From: Bacillota bacterium
GTDB lineage: Bacteria > Bacillota > DTU025
Assembly (NCBI GenBank): GCA_019136685.1
Contig: JAGVTS010000089.1
Location: forward strand, 1 to 58,604
Direction: 5' to 3'
DNA: 58,604 nucleotides
Shown: positions 7,810 to 15,769 of the stretch, one piece after another
Layout: each line of letters begins with the position of its first letter
How positions within the stretch are numbered: the first letter of the stretch is position 1
Notes under the pieces: model-generated
Told to the model about the DNA's origin: nothing
Seen by the model: only the letters and a program-made list of their open reading frames with translations
The model's database searches: none
Position numbers and translations under genes: made by a program

Positions 7810-8391
7810 TCAGCTCTTCTTGATTATGGTAACCAGCGACCCATTCCTCAGCGACGCCGCGTTGGCTTCATCTGTGTCGATATGCATTTCCCAGGTGAAT
7901 GTGGGATGCACACGCACCAGCACCTCATCGAAGATCAGTGCCCGCTCGCCAGTCGTCTGTACCATGACTATGTCGCGGTCGCCAACCCCTAGCTGCTCTG
8001 CTTCCTCGGGGGTCATGTGAATGTGCCGTTTGGCTAGTATGACTCCGGCTGGGATCGTGACTTCGCCCTTGGGCCCTACGATCTTTATGGACTCGGATCC
8101 GTCCAGATCGCCTGAATCCTTAACCGGTGGATTGAGCCCCAGTTGGAAGCAGTCGGTGCGCGATACCTCCACCTGAGTGCGCTTGCGACACGGGCCCAAG
8201 ATCCGCACGTTGGCCATGGCTGCCTTGGGGCCGACAAGGGTGACAGTCTCCTCCGCTGCAAACTGGCCTTTCTGACTCAGGTCCTTCTTCACTGCGAGTT
8301 CGTATCCCTTCCCGAAAAGGGCCTCGAGGTCGTCCTGTGTGACGTGGAGGTGACGACTGGATACTCCGACCGGAACAACGTTTTTCGACAT
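7810..8391 (-). CDS. pduL: Phosphate propanoyltransferase (PduL-type phosphotransacylase)
   Basis: Interconverts acyl-CoA and acyl-phosphate (acetyl or propionyl), giving substrate for acyl kinases. The 193-residue protein shows the two PduL metal-binding motifs, SSRHLHV near the N-terminus and AKRHIHM in the second half, plus the conserved ILGPCRK and CFQLG(L)NPPVKDSG stretches. ATG 8391 follows AGGAGGCG. No microcompartment shell genes are nearby and no encapsulation peptide is evident, so this is the housekeeping fermentative type. It is transcribed from its own promoter, which overlaps that of tRNA-Trp on the other strand. Confidence 0.92.
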   Translation of the reverse strand: MSKNVVPVGVSSRHLHVTQDDLEALFGKGYELAVKKDLSQKGQFAAEETVTLVGPKAAMANVRILGPCRKRTQVEVSRTDCFQLGLNPPVKDSGDLDGSESIKIVGPKGEVTIPAGVILAKRHIHMTPEEAEQLGVGDRDIVMVQTTGERALIFDEVLVRVHPTFTWEMHIDTDEANAASLRNGSLVTIIKKS

Positions 8392-8440
8392 GACTGCGCC
8401 TCCTATTCGATACAATGCCGGGCTATGATGCCACGTCTAC

Positions 8441-8469
8441 ATGATAGCCTTTGAGGCTGCGCTTGACAA
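8441..8469 (-). promoter_or_regulatory. pduL promoter
   Basis: Minus-strand -35 TTGTCA (8464-8469), 17-base spacer, -10 TATCAT (8441-8446), about 50 bases upstream of the pduL start. Its -35 shares five base pairs with the -35 of the divergent tRNA-Trp promoter. Confidence 0.65.
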
Positions 8470-8491
8470 CCGGAGGCGCCGACTGTAGAAT
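8463..8491 (+). promoter_or_regulatory. tRNA-Trp promoter
   Basis: Perfect -35 TTGACA (8463-8468), 17-base spacer, -10 TAGAAT (8486-8491), ending 28 bases before the tRNA 5' end. Confidence 0.85.
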
Positions 8492-8519
8492 CGATGTAGT
8501 CGAATAGTCAGGTGTGCGC

Positions 8520-8595
8520 AGGGGAGTAGCTCAACTGGTAGAGCATCGGTCTCCAAAACCGAGGGCTGCGGGTTCGAGTCCTGTCTCCCCTGCCA
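8520..8595 (+). tRNA. tRNA-Trp (anticodon CCA)
   Basis: Acceptor AGGGGAG pairs with CTCCCCT, followed by G and encoded CCA. The anticodon stem CGGT/ACCG holds loop CTCCAAA, giving anticodon CCA. D-loop AGCTCAACTGGTAGAGC and T-loop GGTTCGAGTCC are standard. Confidence 0.96.
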
Positions 8596-8617
8596 TTATT
8601 TTTCCCAGGTAGTGAAC

Positions 8618-8650
8618 AAGCCACCTCTGCCCAGCCGGGCCAGGTGGCTT
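8618..8650. terminator. Bidirectional terminator between tRNA-Trp and kce
   Basis: Stem AAGCCACCT / AGGTGGCTT (9 bp) enclosing a GC-rich 15-base segment, followed on the plus strand by TTGTGTT. It sits between the convergent tRNA-Trp gene and the end of the lysine operon. Confidence 0.7.
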
Positions 8651-8683
8651 TGTGTTCTGCGTATCGCCCGTGTCACATCTTGG

Positions 8684-9499
8684 TCATTTCGCGAGGCCGA
8701 TGAGCTCCCTTGCCTCTTCAGGCGTGGCCACCTCTCTGCCAAGCTCGCGCGAGATCCTTGCGATGCGCGCCACCAGCTGGGCGTTGCTCTCTGCCAGTAC
8801 CCCGCGGGAGTAGTAAATGTTGTCCTCAAAGCCTACACGAACGTTTCCGCCAAGGACAATGGCAACTGCAGCAAGCCGCAGCTCTGCCCTGCCGATGCCG
8901 GCAACCTGCCACCGGGCGCCTGCCGGCAGGCTCGCTACGCAGTGCATCAGATCCGGCGCCGTGCCAGGTATGCCTCCGGGCACACCCATGACGAAGTCGA
9001 AGTAGAGCGGTTCGTCTAGCAGCCCCTTCTTGACGAGGCGCAGCGCGTTGGATATGTGCCCGGCATCGAAGCACTCGATCTCCGGCTTCACCCCCTCCCG
9101 CTTCATGCGGGCGGCAAGAAACTCAATGGAGCTCGGCTCGTTCATGAACACATCGTCGCCGAAGTTGACGGTACCCGTGGTCAGTGTGGCCATCTCGGGC
9201 CTCAGGGAGAGCGGCTCCGCCCGAAGCTCTATGGGCGTTCCGACGGCGCCTCCCGTGGAGATCTGGCAGATCACGTCTGTGCGCTTCTTGATCTCCGATA
9301 TTACTTCGCGGAACACGGCTACATCCTGCGTAGGCATGCTCTCTGCGTCCCTCACGTGCAGATGAACGATGGACGCTCCGGCTTCTCTGGCTGCCGATGC
9401 CGCCTCGGCTATCTCCGTCGGCGAGATCGGCAGATGCGGCATCTGTTCACGGGTGAGCTCAGCGCCGACCAAAGCGGCGGTGATGATCAACTTGTCCAC
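8684..9499 (-). CDS. kce: 3-keto-5-aminohexanoate cleavage enzyme
   Basis: In lysine fermentation this zinc enzyme condenses 5-amino-3-oxohexanoate with acetyl-CoA and releases acetoacetate and 3-aminobutyryl-CoA. The 271-residue product has the BKACE/DUF849 fold marks: start MDKLIITAALVGAE, zinc-ligand HLHVRD, the STGG motif, ECFDAGH and the FEDN block near the C-terminus. It is the last gene of the operon, three bases after kal, and is followed by a terminator. The family includes many beta-keto acid cleavage specificities, but the neighbours (kal, kamDE, kdd) fix the substrate with good confidence. Confidence 0.95.
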   Translation of the reverse strand: MDKLIITAALVGAELTREQMPHLPISPTEIAEAASAAREAGASIVHLHVRDAESMPTQDVAVFREVISEIKKRTDVICQISTGGAVGTPIELRAEPLSLRPEMATLTTGTVNFGDDVFMNEPSSIEFLAARMKREGVKPEIECFDAGHISNALRLVKKGLLDEPLYFDFVMGVPGGIPGTAPDLMHCVASLPAGARWQVAGIGRAELRLAAVAIVLGGNVRVGFEDNIYYSRGVLAESNAQLVARIARISRELGREVATPEEARELIGLAK

Positions 9500-9502
9500 T
9501 GT

Positions 9503-9901
9503 TCATTCCCCCTTCCTTCGCTGCTTGTCCTTGGGCACAACGCATGTGCCTGTTGCCCGGGCGACCAAGATGGGCTCGTCCAGCACATAGGCACGCGACG
9601 GGTCGGTCTCGTCTCGGCCGGTTTCTATGACCTTGAACGCCTCAAACGACATGGCACGTGAAGTGTTGCCGGCGCGCGTAATGCGTCCGCGAGCTTCGAT
9701 GTAATCGCCCGCGAACACCGGCGCTCGGAACTCCACCGTGTCGTACGCCACAAACAGCCCCTCGTCACCGTCGTGCCTGATCAAGAGCTCAGTGGCGACA
9801 TCTCCGAATAGCTGCATCATCTTGGCCCCATCCACCAGGTCGCCTCCGTAGTGGGCATCTGCCTGGCTCATCCTCACCCTAATGACGGCGTCTTCCGCCA
9901 T
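9503..9901 (-). CDS. kal: 3-aminobutyryl-CoA ammonia lyase
   Basis: Removes ammonia from L-3-aminobutyryl-CoA to give crotonyl-CoA, the last amino-specific step of lysine fermentation. The 132-residue protein is a hotdog-fold thioester protein of the expected length, with the [18 protein letters not shown] opening, and [15 protein letters not shown] and [10 protein letters not shown] strands. It lies between kamE (19-base gap) and kce (3 bases), so it is translationally tight with kce. Assignment rests on both the Kal-like N-terminus and the operon. Confidence 0.93.
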   Translation of the reverse strand: MAEDAVIRVRMSQADAHYGGDLVDGAKMMQLFGDVATELLIRHDGDEGLFVAYDTVEFRAPVFAGDYIEARGRITRAGNTSRAMSFEAFKVIETGRDETDPSRAYVLDEPILVARATGTCVVPKDKQRRKGE

Positions 9902-9920
9902 ACTCCATACCGCCTCCTTG

Positions 9921-10697
9921 CTATCGTTCCTCGCCCAGGTCCGGGCTGGTTCTATGCTCTTTTCTGATCATCTCCTGAGCGATGTAGGCCGCGACGTGCG
10001 ACGGTAGCGTCCCGGGGCCGAAACCGGCATCGTAACCTAGCTCCAGTGCGAGCTCATGGGTGATGCGAGGCCCGCCGGCAACCAGTATCACGTCGTCGCG
10101 AATGCCCTCCGCTTCCAGAAGATCCACGAGCCGCGTCATGTTGGCTATGTGGACGTTCTTCTGCGTCACTACCTGTGACACCAGAACTGCGTCGGCACCG
10201 GTATCTATGGCCTTTGCCACCAGCGTTTCGTTGGGCACCTGCGCTCCGAGGTTGTGGGCGCGAAACCACGGATACCGTTCCAAGCCGTACTCGCCGGCGT
10301 ACCCTTTCATGTTGATTATTGCGTCTATGCCCACCGTGTGTGCGTCAGAACCGGTGCACGCGGCGACCACGGTGATCTTCCGGCCCAACTTGTCGCGGAC
10401 TAGGTCGTTGATCCTGAAGAAGTCCATCTGTTCCACCTGGACCCTTGGCACCCGGAGCGAAGTCACGTCTACTGAGTGAATGCATCTGCCGTATACCACG
10501 AAATAGGTGAAGAGCCCTCCGAGGTCATGCGCGCTGACCACGTCCACGTTTTCAAGGCCCATCTTGATAACGAGCTGGCGAGCTGCCTCCTTGGCCTCCG
10601 GCCCATACCTAATAGGAAGGGAGAAGCCGAGTTGAACCCTTCCATCGTCAAGAGTGTCGCCGTACGGCCTTACGTTCTTGAGATCTACTTGCGGCAT
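9921..10697 (-). CDS. kamE: Lysine 5,6-aminomutase beta subunit (cobalamin and PLP binding)
   Basis: With KamD it moves the amino group of beta-lysine from C6 to C5 using adenosylcobalamin and pyridoxal phosphate. The 258-residue chain has the B12 motif SDAHTVG, with axial ligand H120. Eleven residues later is NMKGYAG, whose K131 corresponds to the PLP-binding lysine (H133/K144 in the clostridial enzyme, same spacing). ATG 10697 follows AGGAGG by eight bases; it overlaps nothing and starts five bases after the kamD stop. Complete. Confidence 0.96.
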   Translation of the reverse strand: MPQVDLKNVRPYGDTLDDGRVQLGFSLPIRYGPEAKEAARQLVIKMGLENVDVVSAHDLGGLFTYFVVYGRCIHSVDVTSLRVPRVQVEQMDFFRINDLVRDKLGRKITVVAACTGSDAHTVGIDAIINMKGYAGEYGLERYPWFRAHNLGAQVPNETLVAKAIDTGADAVLVSQVVTQKNVHIANMTRLVDLLEAEGIRDDVILVAGGPRITHELALELGYDAGFGPGTLPSHVAAYIAQEMIRKEHRTSPDLGEER

Positions 10698-10702
10698 GGG
10701 GC

Positions 10703-12283
10703 TCACCTCCTGCTCGGATTGCTCGAGGTCGCCAGTCCCAGCTGCGCCGACATGGCCTCCTCGAATGGATTCCAGTACCGTTCTGATCTGGCCACAACTC
10801 CATCCAGCCCGCGTCCGCCGTCGGGGGTTCGGGCGATTCCTGCAAAGATGCCTTCGCCCATGGCGTCCATGAGGCCCTGATCCCGCACGTACTCGAGCAT
10901 GCGGGCGGTATCGGCAAGCACCTGCGCTGCCCGACGCTGGATGATGCCGTCTGGCCTGAATATCACGTCTTCGCCCAGATGCCTCGCGCTACCGAACACG
11001 TACTTGGCGTTCTTAATGGCCAGATATCGGTCGTGTACGTGTGGTGTGTGAATCGCTTCGGTGAGCATGCCCAGGAGCTGAATGGATTGGCCGGTCATCA
11101 CACCCGCCAGGTTGAACATGCCGTTTAGCAGGTAACCGCGAAATATGTCGCCTGTCATGTACTTGGTGGGCGGCATGTACTTGAGAGGCGCATTGGGGAA
11201 GATGTCGCGGGCCATCTGCGCCTGCGCCACCTCACACAGAAAGCCATCTTTCATCTCCGGGTTAATCTCGAACGCATGCCCCAGGCCGATCTGTGAATCG
11301 GGCAACCCCGACCTATGCGCGAGCGCCTCATTGATGAACTGCGATGCCAACACTGTGTGGGCTTCTTCATAGGCGTCCGCGGTGGTTAGGTAGTTGTCTT
11401 CGCCGGTGTTGATGATGATGCCGGCGTAGGCGTTGATCATGCGCGAGAAGTACTGGTCCGCAAAAGTACGCTTCATGTTGATATCGCGGAAAAGGATGCC
11501 GTACATGGAGTCGTTGAGCATCATGTCCAAGCGTTCCAGGGCGCCCATTGCCGCAATCTCCGGCATGCACAAGCCGGAGCAGTAGTTCACGAGCCGGATG
11601 TACCGGCCGGTCTCCGCGCTCACACTGTCCAGTCCTCGCCTCATTATGCGGAAATTTTCCTGCGTGGCAAAGGTGCCGCCGTAGCCTTCGGTCGTCGCGC
11701 CGTAGGGCACATAGTCAAGAAGGCTCTGGGCCGTGCTCCTGATCACTGCGATGATGTCTGCGCCTGCTTTTGCCGCTGACTGAGCTTGCTCCACGTCCTC
11801 ATGAATGTTGCCTGTGGCGACGATGACGTAGATGAGCGGCTCAGTGCCGGAGTCGAGCCTCGACAGGTACTCGCGTCGCTTAGCGACGTTTTCGCGTATG
11901 CGGCCAAGGGAGGCTGCAACCGCGCCTGACACGGCCGATCGGTCACAGTCGCAGGACGCCGACCCAAGATCCGCAAGGTCTAGCTGCCTGCAGGCGACCT
12001 TCTCGGCCACCTGCTGCAGCGACAACCCGGCGGACACCGCCGCTCGGGCCATATACGTTGCGATGCCGTCTGAGAGGAGGCCGGCTTGGTGCGCCATGTC
12101 CACGACCACGTTGGGCAGAGGCACCCCCGCACGGTCCACGCCATCCACGCCCAGCAGACGGAGCACGGCGCGCTCACAAGTGGTCGTCGTCACATTGCGC
12201 ACTTGCTCCATGATCCGGTCCGCGATGTCGCTCGCACATTCCCTGCACTTGTCTATTTTGCTGATATCGAGATCAAGCTTCAA
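10703..12283 (-). CDS. kamD: Lysine 5,6-aminomutase alpha subunit
   Basis: Catalytic TIM-barrel partner of KamE. The 526-residue product begins MKLDLDISKIDKCRE and contains conserved stretches such as VIRSTAQSLLDYVPYGATTEG, RLVNYCSGLCMPE and KYMPPTKYMTGD that line the active site. Its start is a TTG at 12283, preceded by TGGAGGTG; this overlaps the end of kamB by 11 bases, indicating translational coupling. A longer frame to 12382 is read-through of kamB in another frame and has no family similarity. Normal family length. Confidence 0.95.
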   Translation of the reverse strand: MKLDLDISKIDKCRECASDIADRIMEQVRNVTTTTCERAVLRLLGVDGVDRAGVPLPNVVVDMAHQAGLLSDGIATYMARAAVSAGLSLQQVAEKVACRQLDLADLGSASCDCDRSAVSGAVAASLGRIRENVAKRREYLSRLDSGTEPLIYVIVATGNIHEDVEQAQSAAKAGADIIAVIRSTAQSLLDYVPYGATTEGYGGTFATQENFRIMRRGLDSVSAETGRYIRLVNYCSGLCMPEIAAMGALERLDMMLNDSMYGILFRDINMKRTFADQYFSRMINAYAGIIINTGEDNYLTTADAYEEAHTVLASQFINEALAHRSGLPDSQIGLGHAFEINPEMKDGFLCEVAQAQMARDIFPNAPLKYMPPTKYMTGDIFRGYLLNGMFNLAGVMTGQSIQLLGMLTEAIHTPHVHDRYLAIKNAKYVFGSARHLGEDVIFRPDGIIQRRAAQVLADTARMLEYVRDQGLMDAMGEGIFAGIARTPDGGRGLDGVVARSERYWNPFEEAMSAQLGLATSSNPSRR

Positions 12284-13382
12284 GCATGACACCTCCAGAT
12301 GCCGAAAGCTGCGCCACCATGTCGAAGACCGGCAGTTCTTCGACTTGTTTCGATACTTCGACCACGAGATCGGCGGGATCAAGCGTTGTCCCGGATGGGG
12401 ACGACGGGTTGACGCTGATGGCGACTACACGTGCCTTCCTGAGTACGGCTAGTTCCCCGCCGACCGCTTCGAAAGCCTTCACACTGTGGTCGCCGGCGGC
12501 GATTCTCGAAGGGTCGGCCGCCACTACTGTGAACGCCTCATGCCGTGCAGAGTGCTCACCAAGGCGCGATGCAAGCGCCGTAAGTAAGCCGTCGCCGACT
12601 GCGCGCGCACACACCAACCCCTTGTCATCCGGGTGCAGCATGGAAGCGACAAGCGATTCGCGCCCCAAAAGAGTGGGCCATGGCAGTGCCTCCACGCGGC
12701 CGTCAGCGCGTATTACAGCGGACGGGCCCGACTCCATCGCCTGCTCTGCGCGGCGCATCGCTTGAGGAGACGGCGCCGGCAATGTGAACAGATGGACTGC
12801 CGTGCGGGTGGCCTCGGCGATTCCCCGGGTATCAGCGTCGAGTGCTGCCCCGGTGGCCAACACGAAGGTCTGCACCGCATCGGGCGAAGCGAGGAAGGTG
12901 CGACCGGCGGCACCGTCCACCAGCACAAGCTCTGCCCCACAGCGGCGCAGCCGGCCGATGGCCCGGATCAGATCGCTCGCGCGATTGCATCCGATCACTT
13001 CCACCTGGCCCGGCTCAAGCGCGCGCGCGATCACAATCTCGCCCGCCGTCGTATGAATGCCCAGCCGCTGCACAACCTCAAGACGACACGACGTGCGCCC
13101 GATGGTGAAGTCGGCCAGCGCGATCAGAGCGCCCCGGGGCACGTTGATGGGCGGCTTGGGAAGACCGGTGATGGCATCGTACAGCTCGCCGTCTCTGCCG
13201 CCCGATGTTATGCCTAATGCGATGTTGCGCCTTGCGGCGGCCCGGATCAGCGCGTTGAGCGTGGTGGTCTTTCCACAGTTCTTGGCAAGGCCCACTACCC
13301 CGGCACAGTCGCCGCCAACCAGTACGAGGTCAAGAAGAGTGTCGGCGAGCTCTCTTCCTCCTCGCAAGTCCGACCGGTTCAA
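12273..13382 (-). CDS. kamB: KamB-like P-loop protein, probable lysine 5,6-aminomutase reactivase component
   Basis: A 369-residue protein with an N-terminal Walker A motif GLAKNCGKTTT (about 31-41) and an ELVLVDGAAGR strand that may be Walker B. In other lysine fermenters kamB sits between kamA and kamD and, together with a MutS-like ATPase KamC, is thought to release inactivated cobalamin from KamDE. Here kamC is missing from the operon. The start is uncertain: TTG 13382 or TTG 13367, both inside the kamA 3' end (53 or 38 bases of overlap), neither with a classical ribosome site. The C-terminal half is poorly conserved to my eye. Confidence 0.75.
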   Translation of the reverse strand: MNRSDLRGGRELADTLLDLVLVGGDCAGVVGLAKNCGKTTTLNALIRAAARRNIALGITSGGRDGELYDAITGLPKPPINVPRGALIALADFTIGRTSCRLEVVQRLGIHTTAGEIVIARALEPGQVEVIGCNRASDLIRAIGRLRRCGAELVLVDGAAGRTFLASPDAVQTFVLATGAALDADTRGIAEATRTAVHLFTLPAPSPQAMRRAEQAMESGPSAVIRADGRVEALPWPTLLGRESLVASMLHPDDKGLVCARAVGDGLLTALASRLGEHSARHEAFTVVAADPSRIAAGDHSVKAFEAVGGELAVLRKARVVAISVNPSSPSGTTLDPADLVVEVSKQVEELPVFDMVAQLSASGGVMLEA

Positions 13383-14574
13383 GATTCGACACCGTCCCGT
13401 CCATCACGGCCGCTATGCCGTCTGCACCGAGAGGCGGTTTCTCTTTGCAGATGCCGCACTCGTGGCACTCGCTGATCTTGTCGCGCGGCTCGGCATAGGC
13501 GGTGATTACTCCTTCGTAGTTGCGCAGTATAACCTGGGTGTCGGTCTGCGATATCAGGTACTGCGGCGCAACCGGTATCTTGCCGCCGCCTCCGGGTGCG
13601 TCTATCACATATGTGGGTACGGCGAACCCCGACGTGTAACCCCTGAGCTTCTCGATGATCTCGATGCCCTTGCCCACAGCTGTCCTGAAATGCTCGATCC
13701 CCATAGAAAGGTCGCATTGATAGATGTAGTAAGGCCGCACCCTCATCTTGACCAGCTCGTGCACTAGCTTCTTCATGATGTACGGACAGTCGTTTACGCC
13801 CTTAAGCAGGACGCTCTGGTTTCCTACGGGTATGCCTGCATCAACCAGCGTCTCGCATGCGCGGCGCGACTCCGAAGTGATCTCTCTTGGATGATTGAAG
13901 TGCGTATTGAGCCAAATCGGGTGGTACTTCCTGAGCATGGCACAGAGCTCCCCGGTGATGCGCTGCGGCATGACCACTGGAGTTCTCGTTCCGATCCTGA
14001 TGATCTCAACATGAGGTATGGCGCGAAGTTCGCGGATTATGAACTCCAAGGCGTCGTCCGTCAAAGTCAATGGGTCTCCGCCCGATATGAGAACATCCCG
14101 CACTTCGGGCGTGTTCTGTATGTAGCGGACGCCCTCCATGATCTCATCCCGCGATATCGCTCTGTCGGTATGACCTGCAAACCTCCGCCTAGTGCAATGG
14201 CGACAGTACATCGAACAGACCGACGTCACCAGGAAAAGAACGCGGTCAGGATATCTGTGTGTCACGTGAGGCACCGGAGAATCGACGTCCTCATGAAGCG
14301 GATCGTCCATGTCGGCATGAGTCAGGTGAAGTTCCTGAACCACCGGGACGGCCTGTTTCCTCACAGGGCAGTTGGGATCGTCAGGATCGATGAGGCTTGC
14401 ATAGTACGGCGTTATCGCCATGCGCAGCCTGGTCAGGCACTTGGCAACTCCCTCTTCCTCCCCGGGAGTGAGCGCGAGCACGCCCCGCAGCTGCTCAAGG
14501 TCGGTGATTCTGTTTCGGAGCTGCCATCGCCAATCCTGCCACTCCTCGCTTGTGACATTCTCCCACATGCTCAA
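13330..14574 (-). CDS. kamA: L-lysine 2,3-aminomutase (radical SAM, PLP)
   Basis: Converts L-lysine to L-beta-lysine, the entry step of the pathway. The 414-residue chain carries the radical-SAM cluster motif CSMYCRHC (about 119-126), an SGGDPLTL motif for SAM, and the PLP-lysine loop PGGGGK in the C-terminal third. A C-terminal cysteine group (CHECGIC) probably binds zinc, as in clostridial KamA. Length and N-terminus (WQDWRWQLRNRI) match the lysine enzyme rather than EF-P lysyl-modifying EpmB. It starts 11 bases after kdd and overlaps kamB. Confidence 0.96.
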   Translation of the reverse strand: MSMWENVTSEEWQDWRWQLRNRITDLEQLRGVLALTPGEEEGVAKCLTRLRMAITPYYASLIDPDDPNCPVRKQAVPVVQELHLTHADMDDPLHEDVDSPVPHVTHRYPDRVLFLVTSVCSMYCRHCTRRRFAGHTDRAISRDEIMEGVRYIQNTPEVRDVLISGGDPLTLTDDALEFIIRELRAIPHVEIIRIGTRTPVVMPQRITGELCAMLRKYHPIWLNTHFNHPREITSESRRACETLVDAGIPVGNQSVLLKGVNDCPYIMKKLVHELVKMRVRPYYIYQCDLSMGIEHFRTAVGKGIEIIEKLRGYTSGFAVPTYVIDAPGGGGKIPVAPQYLISQTDTQVILRNYEGVITAYAEPRDKISECHECGICKEKPPLGADGIAAVMDGTVSNLEPVGLARRKRARRHSS

Positions 14575-14585
14575 GACCTCCGCAT

Positions 14586-15626
14586 CTATCTGGCATACAG
14601 CTCCTCGAAGAGCTGGCGCAGCCTGGGGCTTTCCCGCAGAGTCTCCAGCGCTATCTGCGCGTGCCCGCGCGTGTATCCGTTTCCGATGAGCATCGTCACA
14701 TCATGGCCGACTCCTTCGGCGCCCAGAGCCGCCGCTGTGAAACTCGTGGCCATGCTGAAGAAGTAGACTATCCCGCCTTCTCTGGTGCACAAGATAGAAG
14801 ACATCTCGGTTCCCGGAATGTTTACACAGTTGATCGTCACATCTGCCAGTTTCCCATCGGTTGCGTCCTCGATCATCTGCAGAATATCCAGCGGACGGGT
14901 GGCGTCTCCAGCGAGCACCACATCTGCGTATCCCAAGGACTCGGCCCTGGCGCGACTTGCCGCGGAGTGAGCCATGGCTATCACTTTCCCGGTGACTCCG
15001 GCGCGCTTGTGTGCTTCATACATACAGAGCAACCCCGACTTGCCGCCGGCGCCGATAATGAGCACCGTGTCGCCTGGCTTGACTAGCTTGGCCGTCTGGG
15101 CCGGAGCGCCGGCTACGTCCAGAACGGCCAGCGACAGGCTGTCGGGCATGTCGTCAGGCAGCTTGGCGTATATCCCGCTCTCGAACAAGATAGCGTGGCC
15201 TTCGATGTCTACCTGGTCGGTGTCTTGATGAACCTTGAGAATCTTGTCGATCACGAGAGGCGTCAGCGACAGCGATACCAAGGTGGCGATCCTGTCGCCG
15301 GGCGCGAGATCGGTCTTGTCGGGCAGAGCAGCTCCGATGCGCTCTACCGTGCCAATGAGCATGCCGCCCGACCCGGTAACCGGGTTATGGTGCTTGCCGC
15401 GCCTGGTTACGATGCCCGTCATGATCTCGCCGATCCGGGCGTCGTCATACTCCGCCTCCTTCTTGATCTGGGTGAAACTTGCGGCATCGATATTCAGGGT
15501 TTGCACACGAATCAGGATCTCGTTGTCGCGAATCTCCATCGTGTTATCGATCTTCCACGCGGCCTGCGGCATGACGCCGGCCGGTTCGATCACTCGGTGG
15601 GTTCCATACTTACACCCTGTGGGCAT
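14586..15626 (-). CDS. kdd: L-erythro-3,5-diaminohexanoate dehydrogenase
   Basis: Oxidatively deaminates 3,5-diaminohexanoate to 5-amino-3-oxohexanoate with NAD(P)+. The 346-residue protein opens with CKYGTHRVIEP and has a Rossmann nucleotide fold with VLIIGAGGKSG (about 186-196); it resembles zinc-free medium-chain dehydrogenases. It is the first gene of the operon: ATG 15626 is preceded by GGGAGGTTC, and a sigma-54 promoter lies about 40 bases upstream. Its position before kamA differs from some Clostridium operons, where it lies downstream. Confidence 0.95.
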   Translation of the reverse strand: MPTGCKYGTHRVIEPAGVMPQAAWKIDNTMEIRDNEILIRVQTLNIDAASFTQIKKEAEYDDARIGEIMTGIVTRRGKHHNPVTGSGGMLIGTVERIGAALPDKTDLAPGDRIATLVSLSLTPLVIDKILKVHQDTDQVDIEGHAILFESGIYAKLPDDMPDSLSLAVLDVAGAPAQTAKLVKPGDTVLIIGAGGKSGLLCMYEAHKRAGVTGKVIAMAHSAASRARAESLGYADVVLAGDATRPLDILQMIEDATDGKLADVTINCVNIPGTEMSSILCTREGGIVYFFSMATSFTAAALGAEGVGHDVTMLIGNGYTRGHAQIALETLRESPRLRQLFEELYAR

Positions 15627-15665
15627 TTCACGAACCTCCCATCATGGCTTTCGAGTTATTGGTCA

Positions 15666-15682
15666 TGCAAGACTCGCGCCAA
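15666..15682 (-). promoter_or_regulatory. Sigma-54 (-24/-12) promoter of the lysine fermentation operon
   Basis: The minus strand reads TTGGCGCGAGTCTTGCA, matching TTGGCRCG-N4-TTGCW at every consensus position, with GG and GC ten bases apart. The expected transcript start near 15655 leaves a leader of about 29 bases before kdd. An activator gene of the right type lies directly upstream. Confidence 0.88.
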
Positions 15683-15711
15683 CAAGAACCCCTGCTCTAG
15701 GCGGGCCTTAT

Positions 15712-15728
15712 GGCATGTGGGATGTGCC
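15712..15728. promoter_or_regulatory. Candidate upstream activator site for the sigma-54 promoter
   Basis: Imperfect inverted repeat GGCA-N9-TGCC (7-base arms match 5 of 7) about 30-45 bases upstream of the -24 element, between the activator stop codon and kdd. Position is close for an enhancer but possible; the assignment is tentative. Confidence 0.3.
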
Positions 15729-15769
15729 GTGAATTGGGCGACTGCCCATCCGCGGGCATCTTCGATACT

